A DNA stretch of 64,000 bases from Hyaloscypha bicolor E (lineage: Eukaryota > Ascomycota > Leotiomycetes > Helotiales > Hyaloscyphaceae), in contig NW_020194589.1 of assembly GCF_002865645.1 (NCBI RefSeq), forward strand, positions 914,812-978,811, in the 5' to 3' direction. The translations under genes were made by a program, and so were the position numbers. Each line of letters opens with the position of its first letter. Positions within the stretch are counted from its first letter, which is position 1. The notes beneath the pieces are model-generated. The model made no database searches. It was not told the DNA's origin and was given only the letters and a program-made list of their open reading frames with translations. Of this stretch, positions 46,500 to 58,715 are shown one piece after another.

Positions 46500-49400
46500 C
46501 CTACCTTACTATCTTGCAAATAGGAAATGCTATTATATTAAGTATAATTAGACATACTAGGAGATCTGCGGAACTGGCGGCTGTGGCTTATATAATAGAT
46601 AGAATATTTAAGGGATTAGAAATACTAGCTCAGGTGCCCGATACTAATAGAATTATTCGATTTAAAGGTAATAGTATTAATATTCGGACGTTACTGGCTT
46701 ACAAATATGTCATACAAGCTCTATACCTCCGATTCGTACTTCGAGGACCTCAAGGGAGTATCGAATATAAAGGAATAATTAATACTAGAGCTAAAGTCAA
46801 TATTCTCCCCGAAAAGATCTCCAGGAATATTAGTAAAGTAGTATATAATACTATAGATTATCGAATATCTACCGCTACTAGGGCAGAATTTGGATTTGCA
46901 GGAATAGTAAAGCTTAGAGCTAAGATTATAGACAGAGTAGGATACGAAGATACGTTCTTCCTGGTTAAAGGGGCTCTAAAGATCCTGCTTGATTAACCGT
47001 TCTTGGCAAAGATAAAGATAAATATTATATATAGGAGTAACGGTTCGTGGAATAAAAGGTTTACTAATCCTAAAGACGACCAGAATACCTGTACTATTAT
47101 AATTATTCCACCTTTAAAGAATGCCGGGAAGTAGAAGAAAGTAATAGTTCAAGAGTACCAAGCTCCTAGAGTTAAGGAATTAAGTAATACGGAGCAGGAA
47201 ACTAAAGGTAAAAAGGAAAAATAGAGCCTGGTATTATAACTAGTAGTAATATTAGGGGAAATAGGAAGACGCCGGGATTTCCTATAGATTCTTTTGTTTT
47301 AGGTTTAGGAGTTCAGGAAATTAATAATATTTTTAAAGAAACTAAAGCAGAAAAGGCTCTAATTAGAGTATTATTAAGAGTAGTTCCGGAATTAATAGGA
47401 AAAGAAGCAAAAAGGATATTAAATAAAGATATTTCTAAAGAAGAGGTAGAGTAGTATCTCCCAATAATAAAGGAATATATTCCCGAAGCTAAGGAATATT
47501 AAACCCAAGACTAGAAAGGATTCTGGAATATATAGGAGCTTAAAGAAGGTACGTCAAAATACCGGACAAAAAGGCACTTTTTGTACCTAACTAGGAAGGA
47601 GCTAAGTAGGAAGGTTATAAACTCCGGAGATTAGACAAAAAGGGTACTAGAGAAAATAGCTATAGCTCTTAAAGAAAAAGATAATAACCATAGTCTATTC
47701 CTAGTTACGGGAGCATATAAAACAAAGGATAAGAAGGTTTGATTAGTGGATACTAATAATAGAACTAGAGAAGGCCCTAGTAGATGTCCGGACTAGTTTG
47801 AGAGATCTAAAGCTAGAGAATACCTATAAGAGCATACTGGGAAGTATAAGGACTACCTTTTACCGAGAATATTAGCTATTCCAAGAGGTTTATGACTTAT
47901 TCCGGAACGTCTTAAATAATTAGATATTGGCGACTAGCTCTGGGAAGAGGAACTGGCTATATTCCGAGAATTAATAATTAATCGAGAAGGTACTATTATA
48001 TTTAATTAGAAAGAAGTAGGAAAAGTCTATAAGGATATTAGCTTCCCTATTCTAATTAAGACTATTAAGTATAAAGCCTGGTAAGAGAAGAACTTTCCGT
48101 GTCCCAAAGCTCTAGTACTAGTAGTAGTAAAAATGCTATTAGAATGCCTAGATTATAGAGTCCTTAAGAAATATAATAGACCTTACCAAAATCCATGGTT
48201 CTTGGTTATAAAGAAGGTTACTAGGACTTATAGACTAATTAATACCGCTATAAAGATGAATTCAGTAACCCTACGGGACGCTAACCTACTCCCGTCTACT
48301 AACGAGATCTCGGAGGAATTTGCTAGGTATACTTATATCTCTCTAATTAATTTCTTTTCTGGATATAATTAACTTATACTAGATACTTGTAGTAAAGATT
48401 TAACTATATTTATAATGCCTCTGGGGCTATTAAGAATAACTATACTACCTCAGGGAGCTACTAATTCCGTTATATAATTTATACGGGTTATTATAACTAT
48501 TCTAGAGAATCTATTTCCCAAAATTGCTATATTATTTATTAATAATATTAGAGTCAAGAGACCTTATATAGACTATAATAGGCAGCTTATTTTACCTGGA
48601 ATTCGGTGTTTTATATTCGAATATCTTCAAAACCTGAATATTACCTTAGATAGAGTCAAATGAGCCGGAGCTAGTATTAGAGAAAAATCACAGTTCTATT
48701 ATAATAATATAGTTATTATTAGCTTTGTCTATAAAGCACTTGGAAGGAGCCCTTTGAGTTCAGGAATTACCAAGATCTTGAGATAGGAATGTTATAATAG
48801 TATAACTAAAGGCAAGGCATTTATTAGAATTATTATTTACTACCGCATTTGGATTAAAGGCTTTATAATTATTATTAAACCTATTTACCGCTTAATAAGG
48901 AAAGGTATAATGTGGAACTGGGATAATAAATAAAAGCAAGCTATGCGAATTCTTTAGGAAAAGCTTACCGCTACTCCTATATTCTATAAGTTATACTATA
49001 ATCTATTAGAAGGCTAGGGAATAATTATATTAGTAGTAAATACTAGCCTGAATAGATAGGGCGGAACTCTTAATTAATATAATAATAAAGGGAAAAAGAG
49101 AGTTATATAGTACGAGTCTGGAATCTGGAATAATACTAAATAGAGGTATAATATTACTAAGAGAGAATGCCGAGGGCTAGTAAAGTATCTGTAAAAAGTA
49201 TGATTCTGGCTATACGGAGTTCACTTTATTCTTAAACTAGATGCTAATATGCTCGTTATATAGCTAAGTAAAGCGGCTACGGATCTTCCTGGGGCTCTGG
49301 TTACTTGCTAGCTAGTATGGATTTAACTCTTTGACTTTAAAGTCAAGTATATTAAAGGAACCAAGTATACTGCTACTAACGGATTATTAAGACGCCTATG

Positions 49401-51300
49401 GCAAGAAGGCAATACTAAAGATAATGAGGATATTAATGAATGGTTAGTAATAGAGCTTAATACTATTGGAATAGTGCCTATTAGGCATAAAATTCGGACG
49501 AAGGAAGCAGTTCCGGTTTAGTTACGTAATATTATTTTGAGGAATTAGACTCCTAAGACCTTTACTAGATATTTAGATAATGGTATTCAGTTACTAGAGA
49601 TTAATAATTAAAGCCTTATTATATCTAGAAGCAAATTAGTAATATTAAAAAATAACAAAATCCGGAAGTTATATGGCAAAGGCCGCGGCCTTTTATATGT
49701 AATCTCCGGTAAAATAGTAAACGATAATACTAACTCATACGCTTTACTCAATGACCCGACTATTTCACTAAATCCCTTGGATAATAGCTATTCCGAATAA
49801 TACTAGAACATTATATAATACCTTATAATACTCTCTAGACCGGAAGAAATGTCTAGAGCCGAGTTTCGAAAGCTAAGCAGAGAAGCTTTAAATTATAGTA
49901 TAAGAAATCAATTACTCTGGAGAGTTATATCCAAAGCATACCCACCTCGACTTATTATTAATAATCAAGAGTAAAGGGAAATCGTTATTAAAGAGCTATA
50001 TAATAAGATTAGATATACCGGAAGAGAAAGCACTTTTTGCTTAGTAGCCAGCCGCTATTACTAGGAAGGTTACTATAACTATATACGGAAGTATATTAAT
50101 GCCTATAAGGTCTATTAATATAAGAGTAAAAGAAGATAAGAAGAAGCTCTATATCTAACGAAAGCTATATTCCTTTTCTATTACCTTGGGATTAATATAG
50201 TTAAATTACCAGACTATAAAGGATATGACTCGTTGGTTATTGCCAGAGACGACTTCTCAGGATAGGTTAAGGCTAGATCTTTAAAGAACCTAACTAGTAA
50301 GAAGATTACTAAGTTTATTTAGAAAGAAATTATTTGCAGGTATAGTTTATTTAGATAGCTCAAGGTAAACGGCGGATCGGAATTCAAAGGAGCAGTAATT
50401 CAGGAACTTAATAAGCTGGGAATTAATAGAATTATTATTTTGGCCTATAATTCCAAAGGAAATAGTATAATTAAAAGAGGGCATTAACTAATTATTTAAG
50501 TACTTATTATACTTATAATAGGTAGAAAGAAGCCTTAGATAGATTTACTACTATATATTCTATTTACTAACCGAGTTATTATATATGGACTAACTGGATT
50601 TACTCCCTTTTATATAGTCTATAGCAGGGAAGCTATACTACCTGTAGAAACACGCTTTCTAACCTGAAGAATACTTGGGTAAGACGAAGTTTATAATAGA
50701 GAAACGCTTCTGGAAATATATATAAAGCAAATACAGATAAGAGATAAAGATATTAAAGAAGCCAGAATAAAGAAGGACAGACAATACCGAGAGGGAAAAG
50801 AGTAATTCGATACTATTTACCAGATTTATATAAAGCCTATTTCTAAAAAGGATCTGGTTCTCATATATAATATTAAATTAATAGATTAAGACAAGTCAAG
50901 GAATACGAAGCTATTATACTACTAGCTTGGCCCGTATAGAGTAAGGTATACAGATTAACTAAAAGAATACTATATACTAGAAGAGCTTAATAATACTATA
51001 CTCTAAAGAACATATACCGGGAATTAACTTAAGTAGTTTATTAAAAGAAATGGATTCTAGTACTTCCCTAAAAACGAAATTAATAACGAGTATATACCTA
51101 TAAATAAGTATTTTAAGATAGATACAGAACTGGAAAAGGAAGCAGTTACAGAGTACTATAAGCGAAATAGTACTCAGGAGATCAAGAAAGCTACCGGCAT
51201 TATTATATATATTCCAGAGTTACCGGAATCGGAGAAAGCAAAGTACGTCTTCTTTATAGAGGACTGGAAGGAAGTATCCGATAATAGGGACTCTTCTTGA
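46500..51300 (+). pseudogene. pol remnant: protease, RT, RNase H, integrase
   Basis: Protease: SIEYKGIINTRAKVNILPE near 46750-46810, where a DTGA-type active site is expected. RT (48133-48800): NPWFLVIKKVTRTYRLINTA, then LRDANLLPS, LILDTCSKDLTIFIMPLGLL, LPQGATNSV and LFINNIRVK, the last replacing the LDD catalytic loop. RNase H tail: RECRGLVKYL, LPGALVTC and KYIKGTKYTATNGLLRRLW (49150-49400). Integrase: VIARDDFSG keeps its Asp, whereas VNGGSEFKG and NSIIKRGH have lost the second Asp and the Glu through G-to-A changes, followed by TGFTPFYIVYSREAILPVET. RT, integrase and the final TGA stop share one frame; gag and protease are in another, so an indel or programmed frameshift lies between 47.0 and 48.1 kb. 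Confidence 0.85.
49668..49703. repeat. internal copy of the LTR near-palindrome
   Basis: GTTATATGGCAAAGGCCGCGGCCTTTTATATGTAAT-type sequence between RNase H and integrase coding regions. Its central 14 bp AAGGCCGCGGCCTT is a perfect palindrome and is identical to that in the 3' LTR. Confidence 0.88.
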
Positions 51301-53212
51301 CCTAGAACAAAGCTTATTACCTTTAATTCTTTATATATCTTTTATTCCTTCCTCCCGACTATTATTTACAGCCTCTGGAGAATATTATTATTAGACTATT
51401 ATTCTGGAAACCGGACGAGCTTTACTATTATTTATTTCTTACTATTATCTAATTATTACTACTAGATAGTATTCTACTACTAGATCTTGGGAATCAAATA
51501 TAAAGGATCCCTTTTAGTACGAAAATGAATAGAGAATCGAGAGGTTACCTTATAGACTCTTGATTCCGAACCATAGTAACGGATAGTAACTATATTTAGA
51601 ATTAGGGCAAAAGAAAAAGAGAAGAAGAAATATGGCCTTTTATATACGTCTTACCAAGATAAGGATCTTTTGGAAGCTCTACTTGCCTTTTTAACTAGCT
51701 ACTCTTACGGCTCATACCGGTCTAAAGCTCGACTATAATATCTGTAGATCTCGACTTTAACTTGAACTACTATTACAAGTTTCCTTATAATACCCAAACA
51801 AACTTCCTAATTAGGAGTCATATATAGACGGAATAGCTAAACTGGAAGCCTTATAAGAGGAAAGGGAAACCTCATTAAACCTAATAGTCATTTCCGAAAG
51901 TGCTTAATAATATGTGATTCTGGGAATCTATTAGATATTAGATAAACTAGATCTGCCTATTTAAAGCCTACTTTATACTAGAAAACCTACTTCTTCTTTA
52001 ATATAATCGTAGCTATACTCAAGGCATATACCGTAGCTGCTTTAAAAGCATATACTAAGGCTTGGTTAGTATATTATATATTCCTACTTCTATAGAGAAC
52101 TTCTCTAGTATAGAACCCATTCTCCGACTATAATACCGTTTCATTACTAGGAACCGATTGCTCCTTTGAAAAAGCTAGTATAATTCACTAATTCGTGCTA
52201 TTAATCTGTTCCTTACTATTAAATATCGTCTAAATAATTCCCATATCCTTAATACCGATTCGGAATACCTAATCTTTCCACGTTCTATATTAACTTTAAT
52301 ATTGACTATTCCAAACTCAATAATAATACTATAAACCCTATTTATACTATCTTATAGTCCTCTTTTCCATATACTCTAATACCTTTAGTATTACCTTTAT
52401 TAATATAAATATTACTTTAAAATCCCAAATAACTAAACAGTTTTATACTATTTAAAGCCGATTCTAACAAGCACTAAACAAATGCAATTAGCTTTCGGAA
52501 GAGATACGGATTAGCTTCGGAAGGAGTAATACCTTATTCTGAGTTATTCCTTAATCCTATTATTCTAATTCCTTTCTATTAATACTCACTTTATATTTTC
52601 TCTAATATCTTTAGTATACTTATATATCTTACCTTTTATATATTTCCTATAATATTTCCCTTCTTTTATACTATTTCTTGAGTCAATGGGACGTCTCTAA
52701 ATAAATGGGGGGTCGGGGCATATCTATATTATAAAATTTTCATTATTTCCTTCTATATTCTAATACTTTAGATACTACTACTATATTTATATTTCCATTA
52801 TATTACTTTCTTATTTCCCTATTATTACTATTTAGTTTAACCTGTCTTAATTATTTCCTTAATTATATTCCCTTGGGCATATATAGTTATATTCTTTTCC
52901 GTAATAAAAGCCTAACTCTATATTTTACCTTCTATAATTATTTCTAATTCGTAATTATATTACCTCAAATATACCTAATTATTATACCTACTTTCCCTAT
53001 TATATATATTACTATTTCAGCTTTGTTTTCTTACTAGGAAGAAAGAAAAACTCGAATATATGTAACGTATTTATGTAATCCAAGACTATTCTAATTTACT
53101 CTTTATTTTAGAATATACTTAAAAGAAATCCTTATAACCTCGAGAACCTTTAACTCTATAACTTATAACTATTATACTAATAATATCTTTATAACCCATT
53201 AAGAATAATAAA
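51301..53212. other. 1.9-kb spacer between pol and the extra ORF
   Basis: Up to about 51740 one frame has coding-like runs (RIVTIFRIRAKEKEKKKYGL, LLYTSYQDKDLLEALLAF). After that nothing is recognisable. At about 52699-52722 AAATAAATGGGGGGTCGGGG resembles the polypurine tract just before the 3' LTR (GAATAAATGGGGGATCAG). The following 450 bp are T/C-rich. Confidence 0.55.
52699..52722 (+). other. internal polypurine-tract-like sequence
   Basis: Shares ATAAATGGGGG plus a following G(G/A)TC with the sequence at 55953-55968, immediately 5' of the 3' LTR. It could be a second plus-strand priming site or the scar of an ancestral element end before the extra ORF was added. Confidence 0.5.
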
Positions 53213-55940
53213 ATGGCCAAAGAACAGATTCCTCAAGTTAGTAAAGCGTAATAGCTAGTCCTTGCAAGCCGCAGTATTATTAAAAGCCTATAGATTAATA
53301 GTATTAAAGTTTAGAGTATTAAAGGAGCTTGGGCAGTTATAGAAGGCCTGCTAATACCAGAAAAGATAGCTATAATTACCGAATTTAATACGAATGTCCT
53401 AGATAAGCTAAGTAATATGCATAATGAGCTCTTGAAGTAGAAAACCTTTATTAGAGACGGAACTGGACTAGGATTAACTAAGGAGGAGCTAAAGAACTAC
53501 TAAGCTAATAATAGGGAATTTAAGAATATTATTAAAGGCATTTCCAAAGGCAGATAAGAGAAGCTTAATAAGATTAAGACTATAGTAAATGGTCTTAATA
53601 CTAAGGGTCAGAATAGAATCATACTATGTAATAAAGCTTTTGGCCAATATATTAATAATGTCTATAATAATCTTGGCAAGAACGTCTATAAGAAGTTGCA
53701 CTCTTTCTTTAAGACAAAAGCTTTAGTATATGAAGCTATTTAGTTAATTAATAAAGCTACTTTGGAGCATATTAAGGATAAGAAGTATTAGAATACTAGT
53801 ATATTTACTAAATCAGATATTACTAAGGCACTCAAGCATACTAAAGCTATTTCGGAACCTGGAGAATTAGAGTTTAAGCCACTATTAGCTAATAACCTCA
53901 AAGCTGGATAGTATACCTTTAATACTTCCGGAATCCTAATTAAGGGAGCTTATAGTAATAAGCCTTTTCCTGCTTTCCGAGATAAGCCTAAAAAATGAGC
54001 CCCTGTTATGATTTCAGCTTTGACTTAACCGGATCTAGCTAAGAAAAATGGAGCTGATTCAATAAAGCTTAGTAAGGAAACTACTAGAAAGAAAACTACT
54101 AGTAAGGCTAGCGGAACTAGTATAACTAGATAAGAAGAACCTGGCAAGAATAGAGAGCAAGCTAAGCCTAAGACTCCTAATAGACAGCGGAGATCTGAGT
54201 ACTAGACTAAGTATAAGGTTAGTAAAATGGAGGAAAGTAAAGAGGAACCCTCTACTTTAAAGGGAAAGACACCGTCTAGAAAGACTCCCTTAACTATACC
54301 TAGAACTAAGAAGCGGAAGACCAGGGATATTAAGTCCGGAGAACTTAATAGTAGTATTAAGTATACCTGTAAAATGCTAGCTAAATAGAAATTAATACTT
54401 GCTCGGTAAGATAAGTATACCTTTAAGGAAGTATATAGCGGCATTTTGGGACCTATCTATAAGCGAGAATACTATGGGGTTAATAATGGATTCCTTAAAG
54501 CTTCCTATATAGGATATATTTAGTAACTTACTAATGCTCTCTCTATTAATATACGAGATATTAAGGATGCTCTAAAGCTGGTTACTAAGATCTACAAAGT
54601 CACTAAAGGCAAGAAGCATATTTCCGTTACTTGGGTAGATAAGGAGATACGGGATTTCTTTTTTGAGATATAGGAAATTAAGTAGTATAGATACAAGTAC
54701 CGTATTTCCGATTGATTCCACCTAAATTTGCAGCTCTAATTCAATACTATAGTTCCTGTTCCTGAGTCTAGTACTACTAATCTGGGTATAAATAGCCATA
54801 TTTACAAGAAGAATTACCTAAAGTAAATTGAGAAGCTTGGTATTTAAGAACTCTTAATAGTAAAGATAGAGATATTATAGTTCTACCTCCGAAAAGACAA
54901 TATATTAATATATAGAGATCTAGGCAATAGCTACTTTACCTTAGCCTCTTAACTTTTAATAGCAGATCTATTAATATGGCTTGGATTCTATAAGGTATTA
55001 AATAAGTATCCTATTTACCTAATTACTTACCCTTAGCCAGCCTAATACTTTGCTCCTGGAAACGTTAATTATAATTAGTATAAAGGTAATACTAAGGATC
55101 TGGCTACTACTAAAGCTTTAAGTAGCGAATTCTACCTTAGTAAAAAGTATCGGAATATTAGCTATATTTTCCTTATAAACCGCAAGAAGGCCGCTATCTT
55201 TGGCAAGAAGTTCTTTAAAGATATTAACTACTCCTCTATTTCCGATAAATTTGAGCCAGAAGTAACTAAGGAATTAAGCGAGTATTTACTAAAAGTAGTA
55301 GGAGGAAAGACTCCGAGTATAGTCTACTTAACTAGACAAATAAATGCCTTTAGCTAGGTAATCTATAAGTCTGAAATTATGGGAAAGCATTAATTCTCGG
55401 ATAATATATAAGTCAAAGGATAGCTCAATAACAATTTGCTATTTAATAGGCCTTTTACTATAGTTCTAATAAGTCTAGTTACTATTAAGAATAGAATATG
55501 CGAAAATAGAGTCTCCTATAAGATTATTAAAGCCTCTTATCTAGAGCTTTCCCCTCCTACCAAAAGTCGATTTAAGAATATAGCAAATAATACGAAATTT
55601 GAAGGAGCCATCCGTTTAGAGTATATTAGTGCGATTTATAATATAATTCGCTATAATAAGCCTCCTTATTACCCTATAGTAAAGGCGGAAATTAAGTAAT
55701 AGTTAAAGGCGGATACTAATTAATATAGAGAACTATATCGGATTTGGTATAAGAATATAGCTAAGCAGGTTCGGATTGCCTTTGAGCAAGTTCGGGAGTA
55801 CGAAATAAGATTATTTGAGGGTAATAAGTCTTATTTTAGGTATACGGAGGAGAAATTGGATTAATTAATAGAGGAGGATCCTGAATATTTCATTATTTCG
55901 GACTCTAAGTAGGAATTTTCTATTATTTTTGGTATTTAGG
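53213..55940 (+). pseudogene. unidentified extra ORF of the giant gypsy element (about 900 codons)
   Basis: From the ATG at 53213 one reading frame shows coding character for 2.7 kb, broken by TAG/TAA codons that fit mutated Trp or Gln codons. The open stretch at 55436-55699 is in the same frame. N-terminal third: helical, charged (MAKEQIPQVSKA, TEFNTNVLDKLSNMHNELLK, IKTIVNGLNTKGQNRIILCN). Middle (about 54040-54340): a lysine/threonine/serine-rich linker with KTPSRKTPLTIPRTKKRK. C-terminal half: FYLSKKYRNISYIFLINRKK, FEPEVTKELSEYLLKVVGGK, YPIVKAEIK and a terminal KQVRIAFEQVREYEIRLFEG coiled-coil-like segment. I recognise no enzymatic or envelope domain, signal peptide or transmembrane pair. 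It has the same orientation as gag-pol and lies between pol and the 3' LTR. Confidence 0.6.
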
Positions 55941-55969
55941 GAACAAGTACGAATAAATGGGGGATCAGA

Positions 55970-56270
55970 TGTAGTACGGCAGGCCATACTCGTCAAAAAT
56001 CATATTATTTTGGCGGTTTTGAGATTTAGGTCACATGGTAAAGGCCGCGGCCTTTTATATGTGACTTGCGGAAATTACATAAGAAAGCTGGTTTTTCTAT
56101 AGACTTAGAGAATAATCCTTTATAAATATTTAATTAATTAAGCTTTTATATACTATATACTATTTATGCTTTACTATTTATGCTTTTAATTTATTATTTT
56201 GCTATTAAGTTACGTTTTGCGCTCTGGTATACTTTATATGGGTTTTTGTCTTATTATAGTTTCCCTCTTA
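55970..56270 (+). repeat. 3' LTR of the giant gypsy element
   Basis: Starts TGTAGTACGG right after the polypurine tract and ends CCCTCTTA where the 5' LTR has CCCTCCCA. Differs from the 5' LTR mostly by transitions and one T in a T-run. Confidence 0.92.
56030..56065. repeat. 36-bp near-palindrome in the 3' LTR
   Basis: GTCACATGGTAAAGGCCGCG continuing to GGCCTTTTATATGTGAC: arms GTCACAT/ATGTGAC and AAGGCCG/CGGCCTT pair, with a 4-bp mismatched segment in each arm. Confidence 0.9.
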
Positions 56271-57195
56271 TAATAAGTACAAATAACTATAACTTTCCTA
56301 GATAATAAAGTAGTTCTAATAGTATTTAAACTCCTATCTAATTATTATATCTCTATTATACTAGAATAAGACTTTATTTTTAATAAATATATATATATAA
56401 GATATCTAGAATTAATCCGGGAGATTTCGAATTATAATTCTAGAGATAAATTAATACTAATAGGCTATAAAAAGAGCTAATCTAAAAGAAAAGAAACTAG
56501 GAAAAGTACTATATCTTATAAAATAAATAACCTCAAAAGATAAATTAAATAGAATATTAAATATTAGAATAAATAGAAGGCCTTTCCTGAGAAATAAAAC
56601 CAGGAGAACTCCTAAAGAAAATAGTATTAGTAATATAGAAACCCAAGCTAGTAGTCTAGCCCACTTCTTATAAATTACAAACCTCAAGAGTCTTGCTATA
56701 TACTACTCTTACCGGGAAAAAACGGTATAAAAGAAATATAAAACAATCTCTATTTCAGTAACTTTAGTAAAAATAAGGCAAATTAATAGTAAAATAAATA
56801 GCCAAAATAATTTCTCTTTTAATATTCTAAAAGAATTTAAATAAAAATATCTGGGTTAGAATAAGTATATAAATAATATAATAGTATTTTCTATATAAAT
56901 CTTATAAGTTTAGAGCTATAGGCTAATATTTTCAGGGACTTATTATCTTATAAGTTACAAGTCCAGTTATAAAATAAGTCTAGGTTTTATAGTAAATTTA
57001 GTAAGTATATTTCTATTCTATTTCTTTATAAGGTAAATAAGATTTTAACTAATTAAATCTTTTTAGAAAAGAAGATTATATACTAGGAATTCCTTAATAA
57101 ACTAAATAAATATAGAAGATATAAAGCCTATTAAGAAAGATATAATATATTATAATATATTATATACGAGTCTAGAATATTTATTTACTATCTTA
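56271..57195. other. RIP-degraded region, no gene recognised
   Basis: AT-rich between two mobile elements. A 76-codon minus-strand frame (56457-56687) is leucine/isoleucine-rich without a motif, so I do not call it. Confidence 0.55.
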
Positions 57196-57197
57196 TA

Positions 57198-58562
57198 AGA
57201 GCTTGCGGTATTACTCGTTATATATATAACTTTTACTCTATTAACCCTACCAAAATCGCGATTTTTTAGCCTATACTTTAATACGATATTTAAAATAATT
57301 AAAGTACTTAATTTATTAAGTATTTAGTATATAGTAGCTATACCCTTACTAATAATTACATCCTCTATCTTACAAGTAAGCCTCTCTATTAAATATTACT
57401 ATTCTACTAGATTAACTTTATTTTATAGCTCTTATAAGACCTCCTTTATATCCTTAATTAAGGTAGGAACAGTTTCTAACTTAGTAACCTCATTTTTTAT
57501 TTATTACCAGATCTTCTTAATTGAATTAAATTAGAAAAAGAGAGAGGCTAATTAAACCCATATAAACCACGTAATTTACGAGGTAGTTTTACTATACTTT
57601 TATAAATCTTTGCCTTATTCTTTATAAATAAAAACTCCTCCTTCTGCTTTATAGACAGGGAATCAAACTAAGGAAAAACAATAGGATTAAGGACTTAGTT
57701 TAAGTAGGCTATACTATAGACTTCTTTTTTCCCTGGCTCTTTTACTAAAAAAATAAGCAGGGACTTCTAATCCTAACTAATTACTCCCTATACTATTATA
57801 TTTACTTTCCTACTCCTATATATAGATTACATATAGTCTAGGTAATTCTTTTTGTCCGGCCGATATATAACCCAGATTCTTTCTCTTTTCCTAGTCTCAA
57901 ATATAGCCTCATTACTTTATATAACCTTCTTCTAATCTACTATACCCTACTACTAGTATTTTTTCGCAAATACAAGTTGCTTTTTAGCTTGTTTCTTAGA
58001 AATAAAGGAACAACGGCAGGCAATATAATAATAATACCTATACTCTTTTATTACTCGGCGAATTATTATAATCGAGGCTTCTAATTTAAGCTCGTATTTA
58101 ATTCGTTCCTAGGACTTAATACAATTAGTTCAGGACTCAGAGACGAATCGGAAAATACGCTTTATATTAGCTTATTTAAGAACGGGGCGCTTGTTAGCGA
58201 GGCCTTTTCGCATTATACGGGAGGTAGGGGCCTTAATAATATACTAAATTATGGACTTGGAAAGGCCTATAGCCTTCCTGATTTAGCTATAGCTTTTCTC
58301 TTACTAGCGGAGGGTACGGACAGTAGTACGAATAGGAGTTTTCCAGTTCTCATTAGGCTAGTACTTCATAAGAACCTCTGGAGAGAGGATATTTGAGATA
58401 TCTGAGTCTGAATCTGAGGTTAAGTCTTCCATTCTAATAAATTACACAATAATTAAAGAAGAAAAATAGTGGTTTGTGGGGAAAAAAGCGGTAAAGTGTG
58501 GGTTTTGGTGAGGGGTAGTCACGTGTTCGCTTAGGTGTACGACGAGCAATGCCGCAAGCTCT
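57198..58562 (-). mobile_element. Tc1/mariner-like transposon, 1.37 kb, with TA duplications
   Basis: Termini AGAGCTTGCGGTATTACTCG (left) and, reverse-complemented, AGAGCTTGCGGCATTGCTCG (right) form an inverted repeat. Both ends are flanked by TA (57196-57197 and 58563-58564), the mariner/Tc1 target duplication. It encodes a minus-strand transposase remnant. The left terminus is RIP-mutated (C-to-T, G-to-A) while the right is GC-rich and apparently intact. Confidence 0.9.
57324..58432 (-). pseudogene. Tc1/mariner-family transposase remnant, RIP-mutated
   Basis: Minus-strand reading from ATG at 58432 (MEDLTSDSDSDISNILSPEV) gives TPIRTTVRTLR, then IRKAIGLSKSII, RIMRKGLANKRPVLK and IKRIFRFVSES, a helix-turn-helix N-terminus, all broken by TAA/TAG. 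Near the end FNSIKKIW is the position of the conserved P-x-N-P-I-E-x-I-W block; Pro-to-Ser and the catalytic Glu-to-Lys are both single RIP-type transitions. KNEVTKLETVPTLIKDIKEVL and YLIERLTCKIEDVI follow, then the stop at 57324. The total length is not a multiple of three, so there is at least one indel. Inactive. Confidence 0.82.
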
Positions 58563-58715
58563 TACGATTCGCGTGTGAAAACGGAATCAGCTTACAGCGG
58601 GTCCTTGAGGTTGCTACAGGTTATAAAAGGACGCGAGTTCTTCTTGGATAAAATACATGCAACTCCGAATTTGGGTATCCTCCCTTCCCTGAAAACCCCT
58701 TCTTCCATCCAGATA

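Larger units (their letters stand above)
43127..56270 (+). mobile_element. giant Ty3/gypsy LTR retrotransposon (13.1 kb) with an extra ORF
   Basis: LTRs at 43127-43428 and 55970-56270 (about 300 bp, same orientation) flank a plus-strand interior: gag-like 43.9-46.5 kb, protease 46.5-47.0, reverse transcriptase 48.1-48.8, RNase H 48.9-49.5, integrase 49.9-50.7, pol stop at 51298-51300. A 1.9-kb spacer follows, then an unidentified reading frame at 53213-55940, and a polypurine-like AAATGGGGGATCAGA directly before the 3' LTR. LTR differences are mainly transitions, and catalytic residues in RT and IN carry G-to-A changes, so this copy is dead by RIP. Confidence 0.9.
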
